Positions 24,225-33,188 are shown, numbered from the stretch's first letter. The stretch: 64,000 bases of DNA from Collinsella sp. (GCA_019425015.1 JAHYYJ010000005.1:1-64000); one strand, 5' to 3'. A program made the numbers and translations. The notes: generated by a model not told the origin, from the letters alone.

Positions 24225-25115
24225 ATGCAGCTTTCTCAACTCGAATACCTTCAAGCGGTAGCGAACTATGGCGGCGTGCGCAAAGCAGCTCGCGCCGTTC
24301 ATGTGAGTCCGCAGGCTGTTTCGTCGGCAATCAAAAAGTTGGAATCTGAGTATCAGATTGTTTTGCTCAACCGATCGGCGGGGGAGGCTGTTTTGTCTTC
24401 GGCGGGCAGAGAATTTGCGCGTCGTGCACGCGTGATCCTGGCACAAGTCGACGATCTCAAAAAGTACGCTCAATCGGGGAGCGACGGCGTTTCGCCCGAT
24501 GGCCACTTTCGTCTTTACGCCCCCTGCCTTCATGGGCGGGGGCGCCTTTTTGCCGAAAACTGGTATGACTCGTTTGAACGCTCGCATCCTCAGATTCACC
24601 TTGATGTGTGGCATCAGCCAACGGCTACATGCTTTGAATCACTTGTGCTTGGTATTTCGGATGCGGCCATCTCATTTGAGGAACCAAGGGACAGTGTCCT
24701 TTCTTCGAAATACTTGGGTGAAAAGGAGCTCAAGGTTCTTTCATGCCCAGCGGGTCATCAATCTGTGGGCGCCATGACCATTCGCGAGTTACTGGGCGGC
24801 AGGCTCGCTGTTCCCATTTATTTGTCACCCTGTCTCAATGCAATCAATCAATGTCCCGAAGCCCAGCTCGTCAATTTTCGCTTCCGTGATGTTGAATACG
24901 GAAACAGGGCGCAGACTGAGTTTCTTCAAGCCGGGGGATTGATATTGAGTTTTTCTGGCTCTTCTCTCGCATCAGATGTATTGGAAGTGAGCGAGTGCTC
25001 CATTGAAGGTTCGCGTGACGTAGCCTTGCCCATCTACTTTTGCTATCGACAAAATGCCTGGACTGATCGACGCCAGACGGTTTTTCTGCACCTATTGCGT
25101 CATCTTGCTTCGTGA
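24225..25115 (+). CDS. LysR-family transcriptional regulator
   Basis: A 296-aa regulator. The N-terminal winged helix ('LEYLQAVANYGGVRKAARAV', 'SPQAVSSAIKKLESEYQI') is typical, and residues about 90-290 form the effector-binding domain ('LSCPAGHQSV', 'FSGSSLASDVLE'). The MFS gene follows 119 bp downstream on the same strand and may be its target; LysR regulators more often face their target divergently, so this is tentative. Confidence 0.9.
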   Translation: MQLSQLEYLQAVANYGGVRKAARAVHVSPQAVSSAIKKLESEYQIVLLNRSAGEAVLSSAGREFARRARVILAQVDDLKKYAQSGSDGVSPDGHFRLYAPCLHGRGRLFAENWYDSFERSHPQIHLDVWHQPTATCFESLVLGISDAAISFEEPRDSVLSSKYLGEKELKVLSCPAGHQSVGAMTIRELLGGRLAVPIYLSPCLNAINQCPEAQLVNFRFRDVEYGNRAQTEFLQAGGLILSFSGSSLASDVLEVSECSIEGSRDVALPIYFCYRQNAWTDRRQTVFLHLLRHLAS

Positions 25116-25234
25116 GATTAATTGGCTTCGAGGCATCAAGTGATTATTGACGCCTTGTAACACATAGCTGACAGCTTTGCCCTCATGTTTTTCCAAGATT
25201 CCGATTTAGATTGCTGACTCTTGGAGGGTGGAGC

Positions 25235-26395
25235 ATGAAAAACCGTACGGTTTTGCTTTATATGACGTTCGTTTTTCTGTCGAACTTCAGCACCATCTTG
25301 TATTTTCTAACTGTCTACCTTGAGTTCGTCGGACTTTCGATGGTATCGATTTCTAGCATGATGATTGCATATCAAGTGAGCAAGTTCATCCTTGAAGTTC
25401 CCACTGGCTATATTGCTGATAGGTTTGGACGAAAGACAAGCGGTCTCGTTGGCGTCGTGGGAATGCTTGGATACTACGCCGCCCTGCTTCTCGTCCGTTC
25501 TCCCCTGCTTTTAATCGGTGCGTTCGCTCTCAAGGGTTTTGCCGTTGCGTGTGTGAGCGGATCCATCGAAGCGATTTACATTGACAGCGTCTCTCAGGAC
25601 CAGCTCGTAAGACTTAATGTCGTTGAGCGATTTGTTTTCTATGCCTCTTATGCCATCTCCGCTTGCGTGGGCGGTTTCATTTCGTCCGTCGGTGCATATC
25701 TCATTGGTCTTTCGGCAGATATCATCGCAATGGTGTTGACGTTGGTTGTCGTTGTCTGCATTCCTGAAATGCGAAGAGGGGGCACTGCGACGACACCTGA
25801 ACATGGGATTAGCCCGAAGATGATCGGTACCGCTATTGCGGGTAATGGCATTCTTCGTTCAGCGTTCATCATGGACTGTTCTCAGGCATTTGCTTTTGTC
25901 GCCCTGGAAGACTTTTTCTCACTGCTGCTTGCGGGTCGCGGAATGAATGCCGTCGCTTCGGGTGTCACCATTGCGGTCCAGCTCCTTGCCTCGGCCTCCA
26001 TGGGACTTATTGTGCCCTGTGCGATTGCTCATGTCGACAAGGGCCGCTTTGCGCGTATTTGCGGCATCGTGCGCCTTTTCCTGACAGCTTTGTTTTTGAT
26101 TCCCCTTACTCCGGCTAATTTGCTGCCCGTGTTCTATGCGCTGCAGACGGTTGCGTACTCGTTATTTGCTCCAATTAAATACTCATTTTTTCAAAAGGCA
26201 GCCGATTCATCGATGCGCTGTTCACTGATTTCGGTTCAAAACCAGATGGTGGCGGTGGGCGCCATCCTTTTCTATCTGTTCAATGCTGTGTTGAGCAGCA
26301 TCGCGGGCATTCGAGTCGTATTGCTTGTCGCGCTCGGGATTTCTTCCCTTGTGTATATCCCCGCGCTCTTTCGTCTTACAAGCCAAAGGTCATGA
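25235..26395 (+). CDS. Major facilitator superfamily transporter
   Basis: A 386-aa transporter with about 12 hydrophobic segments. The cytoplasmic loop 2-3 motif 'GYIADRFGRKTSG' near residue 64 is the MFS A-motif. It resembles drug or sugar efflux members but the substrate cannot be told. GGAGGGTGGAGC precedes the ATG at 25235. The gene has lower GC than its neighbours, as does the LysR gene upstream, a weak hint of acquisition as a pair. Confidence 0.88.
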   Translation: MKNRTVLLYMTFVFLSNFSTILYFLTVYLEFVGLSMVSISSMMIAYQVSKFILEVPTGYIADRFGRKTSGLVGVVGMLGYYAALLLVRSPLLLIGAFALKGFAVACVSGSIEAIYIDSVSQDQLVRLNVVERFVFYASYAISACVGGFISSVGAYLIGLSADIIAMVLTLVVVVCIPEMRRGGTATTPEHGISPKMIGTAIAGNGILRSAFIMDCSQAFAFVALEDFFSLLLAGRGMNAVASGVTIAVQLLASASMGLIVPCAIAHVDKGRFARICGIVRLFLTALFLIPLTPANLLPVFYALQTVAYSLFAPIKYSFFQKAADSSMRCSLISVQNQMVAVGAILFYLFNAVLSSIAGIRVVLLVALGISSLVYIPALFRLTSQRS

Positions 26396-26420
26396 GTATT
26401 TGGGCACCGATAACTTATAT

Positions 26421-26468
26421 ATCAACGCAATAAACCCGAGCGCGAGGGCGTTTGGGTTTATTATTGAT
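26421..26468 (+). terminator. Terminator after the MFS gene
   Basis: ATCAA-cgc-AATAAACCC pairs with GGGTTTATT-a-TTGAT, giving a 14-bp stem 25 bases after the stop codon. Confidence 0.65.
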
Positions 26469-26515
26469 GCGTATGTAACCTGGCGGCGCCACACCGCCTG
26501 TTAGTAGGGAGACAC

Positions 26516-27694
26516 ATGAACGTTCTGGTCGTCAACGCAGGATCTTCGACCCTTAAGTATCAGGTCATCGATACCAAGTCCCACAAGGTGTCCGCAAAGG
26601 GCTCCTGCGAGCGCGTCTGCTTTACCGGCGGCACTTTCACCCATGCTGCCAACGGCTCCAAGAAGGTGACCGAGAACATCGAGTTCCCCGACCACAAGGT
26701 CGCCATCGAGGTTGTCCTGAAGGACCTCGAGGCCAACGGCGTCAAGATTGAGGGTATCGGCCACCGTATCGTTCAGGGTGGTTGGTACTTTGGCGATTCC
26801 TCCCTCGTCGACGAGGATGTCCTCGCCAAGATCCGCGAGGTCGCTCCGCTCGCCCCGCTGCACAACAACCCCGAGGCCAACGTTATCGAGTACTGCCTGG
26901 AGCAGTATCCCGACCTGCCCAACGTTACGGTTTACGACACCGCTTTCCACTTCAACATGCCCGAGGTCGCCAAGACTTACGCCCTGCCCAAGGACGTCTG
27001 CGACAAGCTGCACATCCGTAAGTACGGCGCCCACGGCACCAGCTACCGTTACATCTCCAAGAAGGTCGCCGAGATGACCAACGGCGAGGCCCGCAAGGTC
27101 GTCGTGTGCCATATCGGCTCCGGCGCTTCCCTGTGCGCCATCGAGGACGGCAAGTGCATGGACACCACCATGGGCTTGACGCCGCTCGACGGCGTTATGA
27201 TGGGCACCCGCTGCGGCTCCATCGACCCGGCTACCGTGTGCTACCTGCAGCGCGAGGGCGGCTACACCTTCGACGAGGTCGACGAGATGATGAACAAGAA
27301 GTCCGGCCTTTTGGCTGTGACCGGCGGCAAGACCAACGACTGCCGCAACGTCGAGGAGCTCGCCGCTGCCGGTGACCCCGAGGCCCAGCTTGCCTTCGAT
27401 ATGTTCGTCTACAAGATTGCCGCCAAGGCTGCCGAGATGGCCACCTCCATGTGCGGTATGGACACCCTGGTCTTCACTGCCGGCATCGGTGAGCACGCTC
27501 CTGCCGTCCGCGCCGGCGTGGCCGACCGCCTGGCCTTTATGGGCGTCAAGATGGATCATGCCCGCAACGCCCTGCGTGGTGACGGCGCATGGTGCCTGTC
27601 TGCCAAGGATTCCAAGGTTAAGATTTTCGTTATCCCCACGGACGAGGAGTTCATGATCGCTTCCGACGTCGAGCGCATCGTCAACGGCAAGTAA
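26516..27694 (+). CDS. ackA1: Acetate kinase-like protein with altered active site
   Basis: A 392-aa protein clearly of the acetate kinase family ('MNVLVVNAGSSTLKYQVID', 'TTMGLTPLDGVMMGTRCGSI', 'FTAGIGEHAP'). Two residues conserved in active enzymes are changed: the catalytic His in GTSH is Tyr177 ('GAHGTSYRY'), and the Asn in CHLGNGAS is Ser202 ('CHIGSGAS'). In the Methanosarcina enzyme the corresponding His180 and Asn211 act in transition-state and phosphate binding. It may be weak, have a changed phosphoryl acceptor, or regulate its neighbour. The Arg in 'GTRCGS' and Asp in 'VYDTAFH' are kept. A normal copy follows at once, and codon usage looks strong and highly expressed. Confidence 0.9.
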   Translation: MNVLVVNAGSSTLKYQVIDTKSHKVSAKGSCERVCFTGGTFTHAANGSKKVTENIEFPDHKVAIEVVLKDLEANGVKIEGIGHRIVQGGWYFGDSSLVDEDVLAKIREVAPLAPLHNNPEANVIEYCLEQYPDLPNVTVYDTAFHFNMPEVAKTYALPKDVCDKLHIRKYGAHGTSYRYISKKVAEMTNGEARKVVVCHIGSGASLCAIEDGKCMDTTMGLTPLDGVMMGTRCGSIDPATVCYLQREGGYTFDEVDEMMNKKSGLLAVTGGKTNDCRNVEELAAAGDPEAQLAFDMFVYKIAAKAAEMATSMCGMDTLVFTAGIGEHAPAVRAGVADRLAFMGVKMDHARNALRGDGAWCLSAKDSKVKIFVIPTDEEFMIASDVERIVNGK

Positions 27695-27697
27695 TTG

Positions 27698-27745
27698 CAA
27701 AAGGGGAGGGGCTGGACGACCGAGCGCCGTTCGGCCCCTCTTTTG
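27698..27745 (+). terminator. Terminator between the two ackA genes
   Basis: CAAAAGGGGAGGGGC pairs with GCCCCTC-TTTTG around a 21-nt loop. The two ackA genes therefore need separate promoters. Confidence 0.75.
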
Positions 27746-27858
27746 TGCTCGTTGGGCGATATGCCTGATAGTCATTTATTAAGATGTGATAACTTCTTAT
27801 TAACATGCGGCCGCCTTAAGGGGTCTGCGCCGACCGTATCGCACTGCAAAGGAGTCTC

Positions 27859-29037
27859 ATGAACGTACTTGTTGTCAACGCCGGTAGCTCAAGCCTTAAA
27901 TATCAGCTTTTGGATACCGATACCCGCGAGGTTTTCGCCAAGGGCAACTGCGAACGTATCGGTTCGGACATGGGCATCTTTGGCCACTCCGAGAACGGTG
28001 GCGCCAAGCAAACCGAGGAGGTCCCCTTCCCGGACCACCGTTCGGCTATCGCACGTGTGCTCGAGGAGCTCGAGAAGACCGACTTTACGATCGATGGCAT
28101 TGGGCATCGTATTGTTCAGGGTGGCTGGTACTTTGACGATTCCGCGGTCGTCGACGATGAGGTCATGGCTAAGATTCTCGAGGTGGCACCGCTCGCCCCG
28201 CTGCACAACTACGGCGAGGCAGCGGCAATCGAGTATTGTCGCGAGAAGTATCCGGAGCTGCCCAACGTGGCCGTCTTCGACACCTCGTTCCACATGACTA
28301 TGCCCGAGGTCGCCTACACCTACGCCCTGCCCAAGGACGTGTGTAACAAGTACCACGTGCGCAAGTACGGCGCCCACGGTACGAGCCACCGCTACGAGTG
28401 GATGATGGCCAAGGAGATCCTGGGTTCGCGCTGCCACCGTCTGCTTTCGTGTCATCTGGGCAACGGCGCTTCACTCGCCGCCATTGAGGACGGTGTATGC
28501 CGCGATACCACGATGGGCCTCACGCCGCTCGACGGCCTGATGATGGGCACCCGTTGTGGTTCCATTGACCCGGCTACCGTGTGCTACCTGCAGCGCGAGG
28601 GCGGCTACAGCTACCAGGAAGTCGATGACATGATGAACAAGCAGTCTGGTCTGCTTGCCATCTCGGGCATCTCCAACGACGCCCGTGACATCCGCACGCG
28701 CGCCTCCGAGGGCGACGAGCGCTGCCTGCTCGCCTTCGATATGTTCGCCTACAAGGCCATGCAGCAGGCCGGCTCCATGATCGCTTCAATGGCGGGCGTG
28801 GACACCATTACCTTTACCGCCGGCATTGGCGAGAACGACTGGTCGATCCGCAAGGCTTTCTGCGACTGCTTCGAGTGGCTGGGCGTGCGCATCGACAACA
28901 ACAAGAACCGCGAGGCCGTGGGTAACGGCCCGCAGGTCATCAGCGCCGCCGGCTCTTCCGTCACGGTCATGGTCATCCCCACCGACGAGGAATACATGAT
29001 CGCCCACGACGTCGAGCGTCTGACCGCGAATAACTAG
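27859..29037 (+). CDS. ackA2: Acetate kinase
   Basis: A 392-aa acetate kinase, acetyl phosphate + ADP to acetate + ATP, the final ATP-forming step of mixed-acid fermentation. Unlike the copy upstream it keeps the catalytic His177 ('GTSHRY') and Asn202 ('CHLGNGAS'), plus 'TRCGSIDP' and 'PTDEEYM'. AAAGGAG precedes the ATG, and AT-rich DNA in the 160-bp gap upstream probably carries its promoter. The partner enzyme gene pta lies convergently downstream. Confidence 0.96.
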   Translation: MNVLVVNAGSSSLKYQLLDTDTREVFAKGNCERIGSDMGIFGHSENGGAKQTEEVPFPDHRSAIARVLEELEKTDFTIDGIGHRIVQGGWYFDDSAVVDDEVMAKILEVAPLAPLHNYGEAAAIEYCREKYPELPNVAVFDTSFHMTMPEVAYTYALPKDVCNKYHVRKYGAHGTSHRYEWMMAKEILGSRCHRLLSCHLGNGASLAAIEDGVCRDTTMGLTPLDGLMMGTRCGSIDPATVCYLQREGGYSYQEVDDMMNKQSGLLAISGISNDARDIRTRASEGDERCLLAFDMFAYKAMQQAGSMIASMAGVDTITFTAGIGENDWSIRKAFCDCFEWLGVRIDNNKNREAVGNGPQVISAAGSSVTVMVIPTDEEYMIAHDVERLTANN

Positions 29038-29060
29038 TGCGTTCGCTTGCGATTGAACGA

Positions 29061-29095
29061 AAGGCCTCCTGAGCAGCAGCTCAGGAGGCCTTTTT
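29061..29095 (+). terminator. Terminator after ackA2
   Basis: AAGGCCTCCTGAGC-agca-GCTCAGGAGGCC followed by TTTTT, a strong intrinsic terminator. Confidence 0.9.
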
Positions 29096-29243
29096 GCTAG
29101 CAGGCGGAAATTCCAGTCCCAAAGTGATCATCACCAGTAACGCCTGCGCTCCCAGCAACGACACCCATCCATTCAGATCCTCAGCCCCAGCTCGTAGCCA
29201 AGCCGCCGTCCACTCCAGATGCTCTGATTGCTACGTGGCGGCA

Positions 29244-29370
29244 GGGACCCTACAGGGTAAAGCTCTGAAAACATTCCGCAGGACGGAGGAAGCCCCCGCC
29301 GCACGTAGTGCGCAGCGGGGGCTTCCGACATGTCCGAGGACGTTTTCAGAGCTTTACCCTGTAGGGTCCC
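29244..29370. repeat. Three-tier long hairpin, GGGAC family
   Basis: A 127-bp element between ackA2 and pta. The outer 29 bp (from GGGACCCTACAGGGTAAAGC at 29244) are perfectly complementary to the last 29 bp. Inside, GGAAGCCCCCGC pairs with GCGGGGGCTTCC, capped by GCAC-gta-GTGC, with GGAC/GTCC between. The 5' inner loop has GACGGAGG, also found in the same place in the element at 32847-32955. No U-tract is present. Confidence 0.75.
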
Positions 29371-29385
29371 GAGGGGCTATGTCCG

Positions 29386-30366
29386 CTACTCAGCCATCTG
29401 AGCCTGGACGGCGGTGATGGCTACGACACCCACGATGTCGTCGGCAGAGCAGCCGCGCGAAAGGTCGTTAACCGGCTTGGCGATGCCCTGCAGGATGGGG
29501 CCGTAAGCGTCGGCGCCAGCGAAGCGCTGGACCAGCTTGTAGCCGATGTTGCCGGCCTCGAGGTCGGGGAACACGAGCACGTTGGCCTTGCCGGCGACAG
29601 AGGAGCCGGGAGCCTTGAGCTGGGCGACGGTGGGGACGATAGCGGCGTCGAGCTGCAGGTCGCCATCGATGGCGAGCTCGGGAGCCTTCTCCTTGCAGAA
29701 CTTCACGGCCTCTTGGACCTTCTTGGCGACCTCGCCGCCGGCGGAGCCCATGGTGGAGTAGGAGAGCATGGCCACGTGCGGCTCAACGTTGCCCATGAAG
29801 GTGGACCAGGAGTGAGCGGAGGCGATGGCGATCTCGGAGAGCTCGTCGGAGGACGGGTTGATGTTGAGGCCGCAGTCGGCGAAGATCAGCGTGCCGTCGG
29901 TGCCGAACTGCGGGGTGTCGGTGCACATCACGAAGAAGGCCGAGACCAGCTTGGTGCCCGGGGCGGTCTTGAGGATCTGAAGCGCGGGGCGCAGGGTGTC
30001 GGCGGTGGAGTGGCAGGCGCCGGAGACCAGGCCGTCGGCGTCGCCCATCTTGACCATCATGGTGCCAAAGTAGGTGGCGTCCATCACCTGGGCGCGAGCC
30101 TGCTCGATGGTAACGCCCTTCTTGGCGCGGAGCTCGGCAAACTTCTGTGCGTACTCCTCGTGCTTCTCGGCATTGCGCGGGTCGATGACGGTGGCGCCGG
30201 GAACGTTGATCTCGTTGGGATCGCCCAGGATGACGATGTTGGCCAGGCCTTCCTCGATGATCTTGTTGGCCGCGACGATGGTGCGCGGATCCTCGCCCTC
30301 GGGCAGGACGATGGTCTTAAGGTCGGCCTTGGCGGCAGACTTCATACGGTTTAGGAAATCGCTCAT
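29386..30366 (-). CDS. pta: Phosphate acetyltransferase
   Basis: A 326-aa enzyme that converts acetyl-CoA and phosphate to acetyl phosphate, feeding acetate kinase encoded next to it. It is the short, single-domain Pta form without the DRTGG/AAA-like extension of the enterobacterial enzyme. It shows 'LPEGEDPRTIVAANKI', 'VSGACHSTADTLRPALQILK' and 'VFPDLEAGNIGYKLVQRF'. AAGGAGTAAC precedes the ATG. Confidence 0.96.
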   Translation of the reverse strand: MSDFLNRMKSAAKADLKTIVLPEGEDPRTIVAANKIIEEGLANIVILGDPNEINVPGATVIDPRNAEKHEEYAQKFAELRAKKGVTIEQARAQVMDATYFGTMMVKMGDADGLVSGACHSTADTLRPALQILKTAPGTKLVSAFFVMCTDTPQFGTDGTLIFADCGLNINPSSDELSEIAIASAHSWSTFMGNVEPHVAMLSYSTMGSAGGEVAKKVQEAVKFCKEKAPELAIDGDLQLDAAIVPTVAQLKAPGSSVAGKANVLVFPDLEAGNIGYKLVQRFAGADAYGPILQGIAKPVNDLSRGCSADDIVGVVAITAVQAQMAE

Positions 30367-30419
30367 GTTACTCCTTGCAAGCGTTTCGCTAAGCTCCAGG
30401 CGCCCGGCTGTTCACGAAT

Positions 30420-30440
30420 AAACCCGCTGCTAGCGGGTTT
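30420..30440 (-). terminator. Hairpin in the pta leader
   Basis: On the minus strand AAACCCGC-tagca-GCGGGTTT is followed by ATT, about 54 bases before the pta start. It lies between any upstream promoter and pta, so it may be an attenuator or a 5' stabiliser. Confidence 0.4.
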
Positions 30441-30512
30441 ACCTTTCAATTATGTACGCCGCGGTGCTTGAGCTTTCCTTGTGTGGCAAGCTCATTATAG
30501 GACGCATTAGCG

Positions 30513-30518
30513 CTATAA
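30513..30518 (+). promoter_or_regulatory. Candidate -10 box for glf
   Basis: TATAAT within GCGCTATAATCGC, 80 bases before glf. No consensus -35 at the right distance. Confidence 0.35.
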
Positions 30519-30597
30519 TCGCTCTGATAAATATGTCTCGAAGAATGTTCGAGAAAAGCCCAGCTAACGAGCCCGTGGCTTTTGACAAGGAGTATCG

Positions 30598-31800
30598 ATG
30601 CAGATTACCTCAGGCCTGCCTGAAGGCTTTAACGCCGGCGCGTACGACATGATTGTCGTCGGTGCTGGATATGCCGGTGCCGTTTGCGCCCGCCGTCTTG
30701 CCGAGACCATCGGCTATCGTGTTGCCGTTTTGGAGCGCCGTAGCCACATTGCGGGCAATGCCTATGACTGCACTGACGAGGCCGGAATCCTGATCCACGA
30801 GTACGGTCCGCATATCTATCACACCTTTAACGAGCGCGTGCACAATTTCCTGTCGCGCTTTACCAAGTGGACGGATTATCAGCACAAGGTGCTCGCCAAC
30901 ATCAACGGCACCCTTATGCCCGTGCCTTTCAACCATGCGAGTCTCAAGCTCGCCTTTGGTGACGAGCGCGGCGAGGAGCTGTATCAGAAGCTCGTGGAGA
31001 CCTTTGGCAAGGATGTCAAGGTGCCCATCATGGAGCTGCGTAAGAAGAACGACCCGGATCTTGCCGAGGTCGCCGATTACGTCTACGAGAACGTCTTTTT
31101 GCATTACACCATGAAGCAGTGGGGCCAGACGCCCGATCAGATCGACCCCTCGATCACCGGCCGCGTTCCCATCTTTGTGGGCGATGATGACCGCTATTTC
31201 CCGCAGGCTCCCTTCCAGGGTATGCCGCAGGACGGCTACACGGCGTTGTTCGAGCATATGCTCGACCACGACCTGATCGACGTGTTCTGCGACGTGGACG
31301 CCCGCGATCTCTTTGAGATCGACGAGACCACCGTCAAGATCGGTGGCAAGGTCTACGGCGGCGAGATCGTTTATACCGGTCCGCTCGATGAGCTGTTCAA
31401 CCTTGACCTGGGCGCTCTTCCGTACCGTACGCTCGACATGAAGTTCGAGACGCTCGATATGGATCAGTTCCAGCCCGTGGGCACCGTCAACTACACCACG
31501 AGCGAGGACTACACGCGCATTACCGAGTTCAAGAACATGACTGGTCAGGTCCTGCCCGGCAAGACCACCATCATGAAGGAGTACTCCAAGGCCTATACGC
31601 CCGGCTCGGGCGAGACGCCGTATTACGCCATTCTTGAGCCCGAGAACCGTGAGCTCTATGAGCGCTATCTTGAGCGCGTCCAGAACCTGACAAACTTCCA
31701 CCCGGTGGGTCGTCTGGCCGAGTATCGTTACTACGATATGGATGCCGTGACCAATTCCGCCCTCGATCTTTCGGATGAGATTATCGCCTGCCATGCATAA
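30598..31800 (+). CDS. glf: UDP-galactopyranose mutase
   Basis: A 400-aa flavoenzyme that converts UDP-galactopyranose to UDP-galactofuranose, the donor for cell-surface galactofuranose. FAD-binding 'DMIVVGAGYAGAVCARRLAE' starts near residue 17, and 'HTFNERVHNFLSRF' and 'YYAILEPENRELYERY' are typical. AAGGAGTATCG precedes the ATG. It overlaps the glycosyltransferase gene by 8 bp, so the two act in one surface glycan step or pathway. Confidence 0.96.
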   Translation: MQITSGLPEGFNAGAYDMIVVGAGYAGAVCARRLAETIGYRVAVLERRSHIAGNAYDCTDEAGILIHEYGPHIYHTFNERVHNFLSRFTKWTDYQHKVLANINGTLMPVPFNHASLKLAFGDERGEELYQKLVETFGKDVKVPIMELRKKNDPDLAEVADYVYENVFLHYTMKQWGQTPDQIDPSITGRVPIFVGDDDRYFPQAPFQGMPQDGYTALFEHMLDHDLIDVFCDVDARDLFEIDETTVKIGGKVYGGEIVYTGPLDELFNLDLGALPYRTLDMKFETLDMDQFQPVGTVNYTTSEDYTRITEFKNMTGQVLPGKTTIMKEYSKAYTPGSGETPYYAILEPENRELYERYLERVQNLTNFHPVGRLAEYRYYDMDAVTNSALDLSDEIIACHA

Positions 31801-32824
31801 AGTCATAACATTCGGTATTCCCTCGTATAACGCCGCTAAGGACATGGACCATTGCATCACCTCCATCTTGGAGGGGAGCAATTATGCCACCGATATCGAG
31901 ATTATCGTGGTGGACGACGGCTCCAAGGATGAGACGGCCGCCAAGGCCGACGAGTGGGAGGCCCGTTATCCTGGAATCATCCGCGCGGTGCACCAGGAGA
32001 ATGGCGGCCACGGTATTGCCGTCCTTTCGGGTCTGCGCGAGGCGCAGGGCACCTACTACAAGGTTGTCGACTCGGACGACTGGCTTGACGGCGCTGCCCT
32101 TTCGACCATGCTGTCGATTCTGCGCGGCTTTGAAGAGCGCGACCAGCGCGTTGACCTGTTTATCTCGAACTACGTGTACGAGAAGGTTTACGAGGGTACG
32201 CATACGGCCATTGGTTACAAGTTTGCCCTGCCTCGAAAAAAGATCTTTACCTGGAACCAGATCGGCCATTTCCGTTTGGACCAGAATCTGCTCATGCACA
32301 GCCTGTGCTATCGCACGGATGTGCTGCGCGAGTCCAACCTGCCCATGCCGCCGCACACGTTCTATGTGGACAACATCTACGCCTACGTGCCGCTGCCGCG
32401 TTGCAAGACCATGTACTACGCCGACATCGACCTCTATCGCTACTTTATCGGTCGTGAGGGCCAGAGTGTCAACGAGGCCACGATGGTCAAGCGTCTGGAC
32501 CAGCAGTTCCGTGTTACGCGTATCATGATGGAGTCGTACCACCTGTACAGCGATGTTGGGTCGTCGCGCCTGCGTTCGTACATGATGGGCTACTTCACCA
32601 TGATGATGGCGATCTGCTCGGTGCTGACCAAGCTTTCCGAGGAAGATTGCGCCGACGAGCGTCTGAAGACGCTGTGGAATGATTTGAAGGCCTATGACGA
32701 GCGTATGTATCGTCGTGCACGTTACGGTGTGGTCGGCTTCTTCACTAACCTCCGCGGTCGTGCCGGAGACAAAACCACACTCGGCCTATACCGTCTTGCC
32801 TCAAAGATCTTCAAATTCAACTAG
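31793..32824 (+). CDS. Family 2 glycosyltransferase
   Basis: A 343-aa glycosyltransferase with a GT-A fold: 'FGIPSYNAAKDMDHC', the nucleotide-sugar Asp in 'IVVDDGSKDETAAKADEW' and the metal motif 'VVDSDDWLDGA'. There is no clear membrane segment except possible hydrophobic helices around residues 260-280, so it works at the cytoplasmic face. Its start overlaps the glf stop codon (ATGCATAA), suggesting it uses UDP-Galf or finishes the same polysaccharide. The last 19 bases before the stop region are repeated in inverted form 165 bp downstream. Confidence 0.92.
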   Translation: MHKVITFGIPSYNAAKDMDHCITSILEGSNYATDIEIIVVDDGSKDETAAKADEWEARYPGIIRAVHQENGGHGIAVLSGLREAQGTYYKVVDSDDWLDGAALSTMLSILRGFEERDQRVDLFISNYVYEKVYEGTHTAIGYKFALPRKKIFTWNQIGHFRLDQNLLMHSLCYRTDVLRESNLPMPPHTFYVDNIYAYVPLPRCKTMYYADIDLYRYFIGREGQSVNEATMVKRLDQQFRVTRIMMESYHLYSDVGSSRLRSYMMGYFTMMMAICSVLTKLSEEDCADERLKTLWNDLKAYDERMYRRARYGVVGFFTNLRGRAGDKTTLGLYRLASKIFKFN

Positions 32825-33004
32825 TACAGAAACGCTCGGGTAACGGGGACCCCTGGTCCTTAACTTGCTACTTCGGACAGTCCTGCGCAAGACGGAGGCG
32901 CCACTGGCGCCTCCTTTGCGTGCGGAACTCGTATCAAGTTAAGGACCAGGGGTCCTCTGCTATGTCTCGCTTTATGTCAGACAGCTGAATTTGAAGATCT
33001 TTGA
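32801..33004. repeat. Large nested palindrome at the 3' end of the glycosyltransferase gene
   Basis: TCAAAGATCTTCAAATTCA (32801-32819), the last coding bases of the glycosyltransferase, recurs exactly inverted at 32986-33004. Nested inside is a second hairpin (32847-32955) with a perfect 21-bp outer stem starting GGACCCCTGGTCCTTAACTT, an inner stem GGAGGCGCC-act-GGCGCCTCC and the loop motif GACGGAGG shared with 29244-29370. Such an arrangement can arise from a small hairpin-type mobile sequence or from foldback copying. Confidence 0.7.
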
Positions 33005-33090
33005 CGCGCGGTACACAGGGGCCTGGGCTGAAAAAGATCTGGTTGAGCAGGTTGCCCGGTGGGGCTTGGTTGTGTTTGTCGCGAGTTCCG

Positions 33091-33131
33091 CATGCAAAGA
33101 AGGCCACTTAATGTGGCCTTCGTCTTGCATA
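33091..33131. terminator. Terminator-like hairpin between convergent genes
   Basis: ATGCAAAGAAGGCCAC-ttaat-GTGGCCTTCGTCTTGCAT pairs along most of its length. It lies between the glycosyltransferase and the P1 peptidase, which converge. The rest of 32825-33188 holds only the palindromes; no gene is seen. Confidence 0.6.
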
Positions 33132-33188
33132 GGACTGTAGAGCAGCAAACGTAATGCCCGCCCGCCTCCGACCGACGGACGAGTGAGA

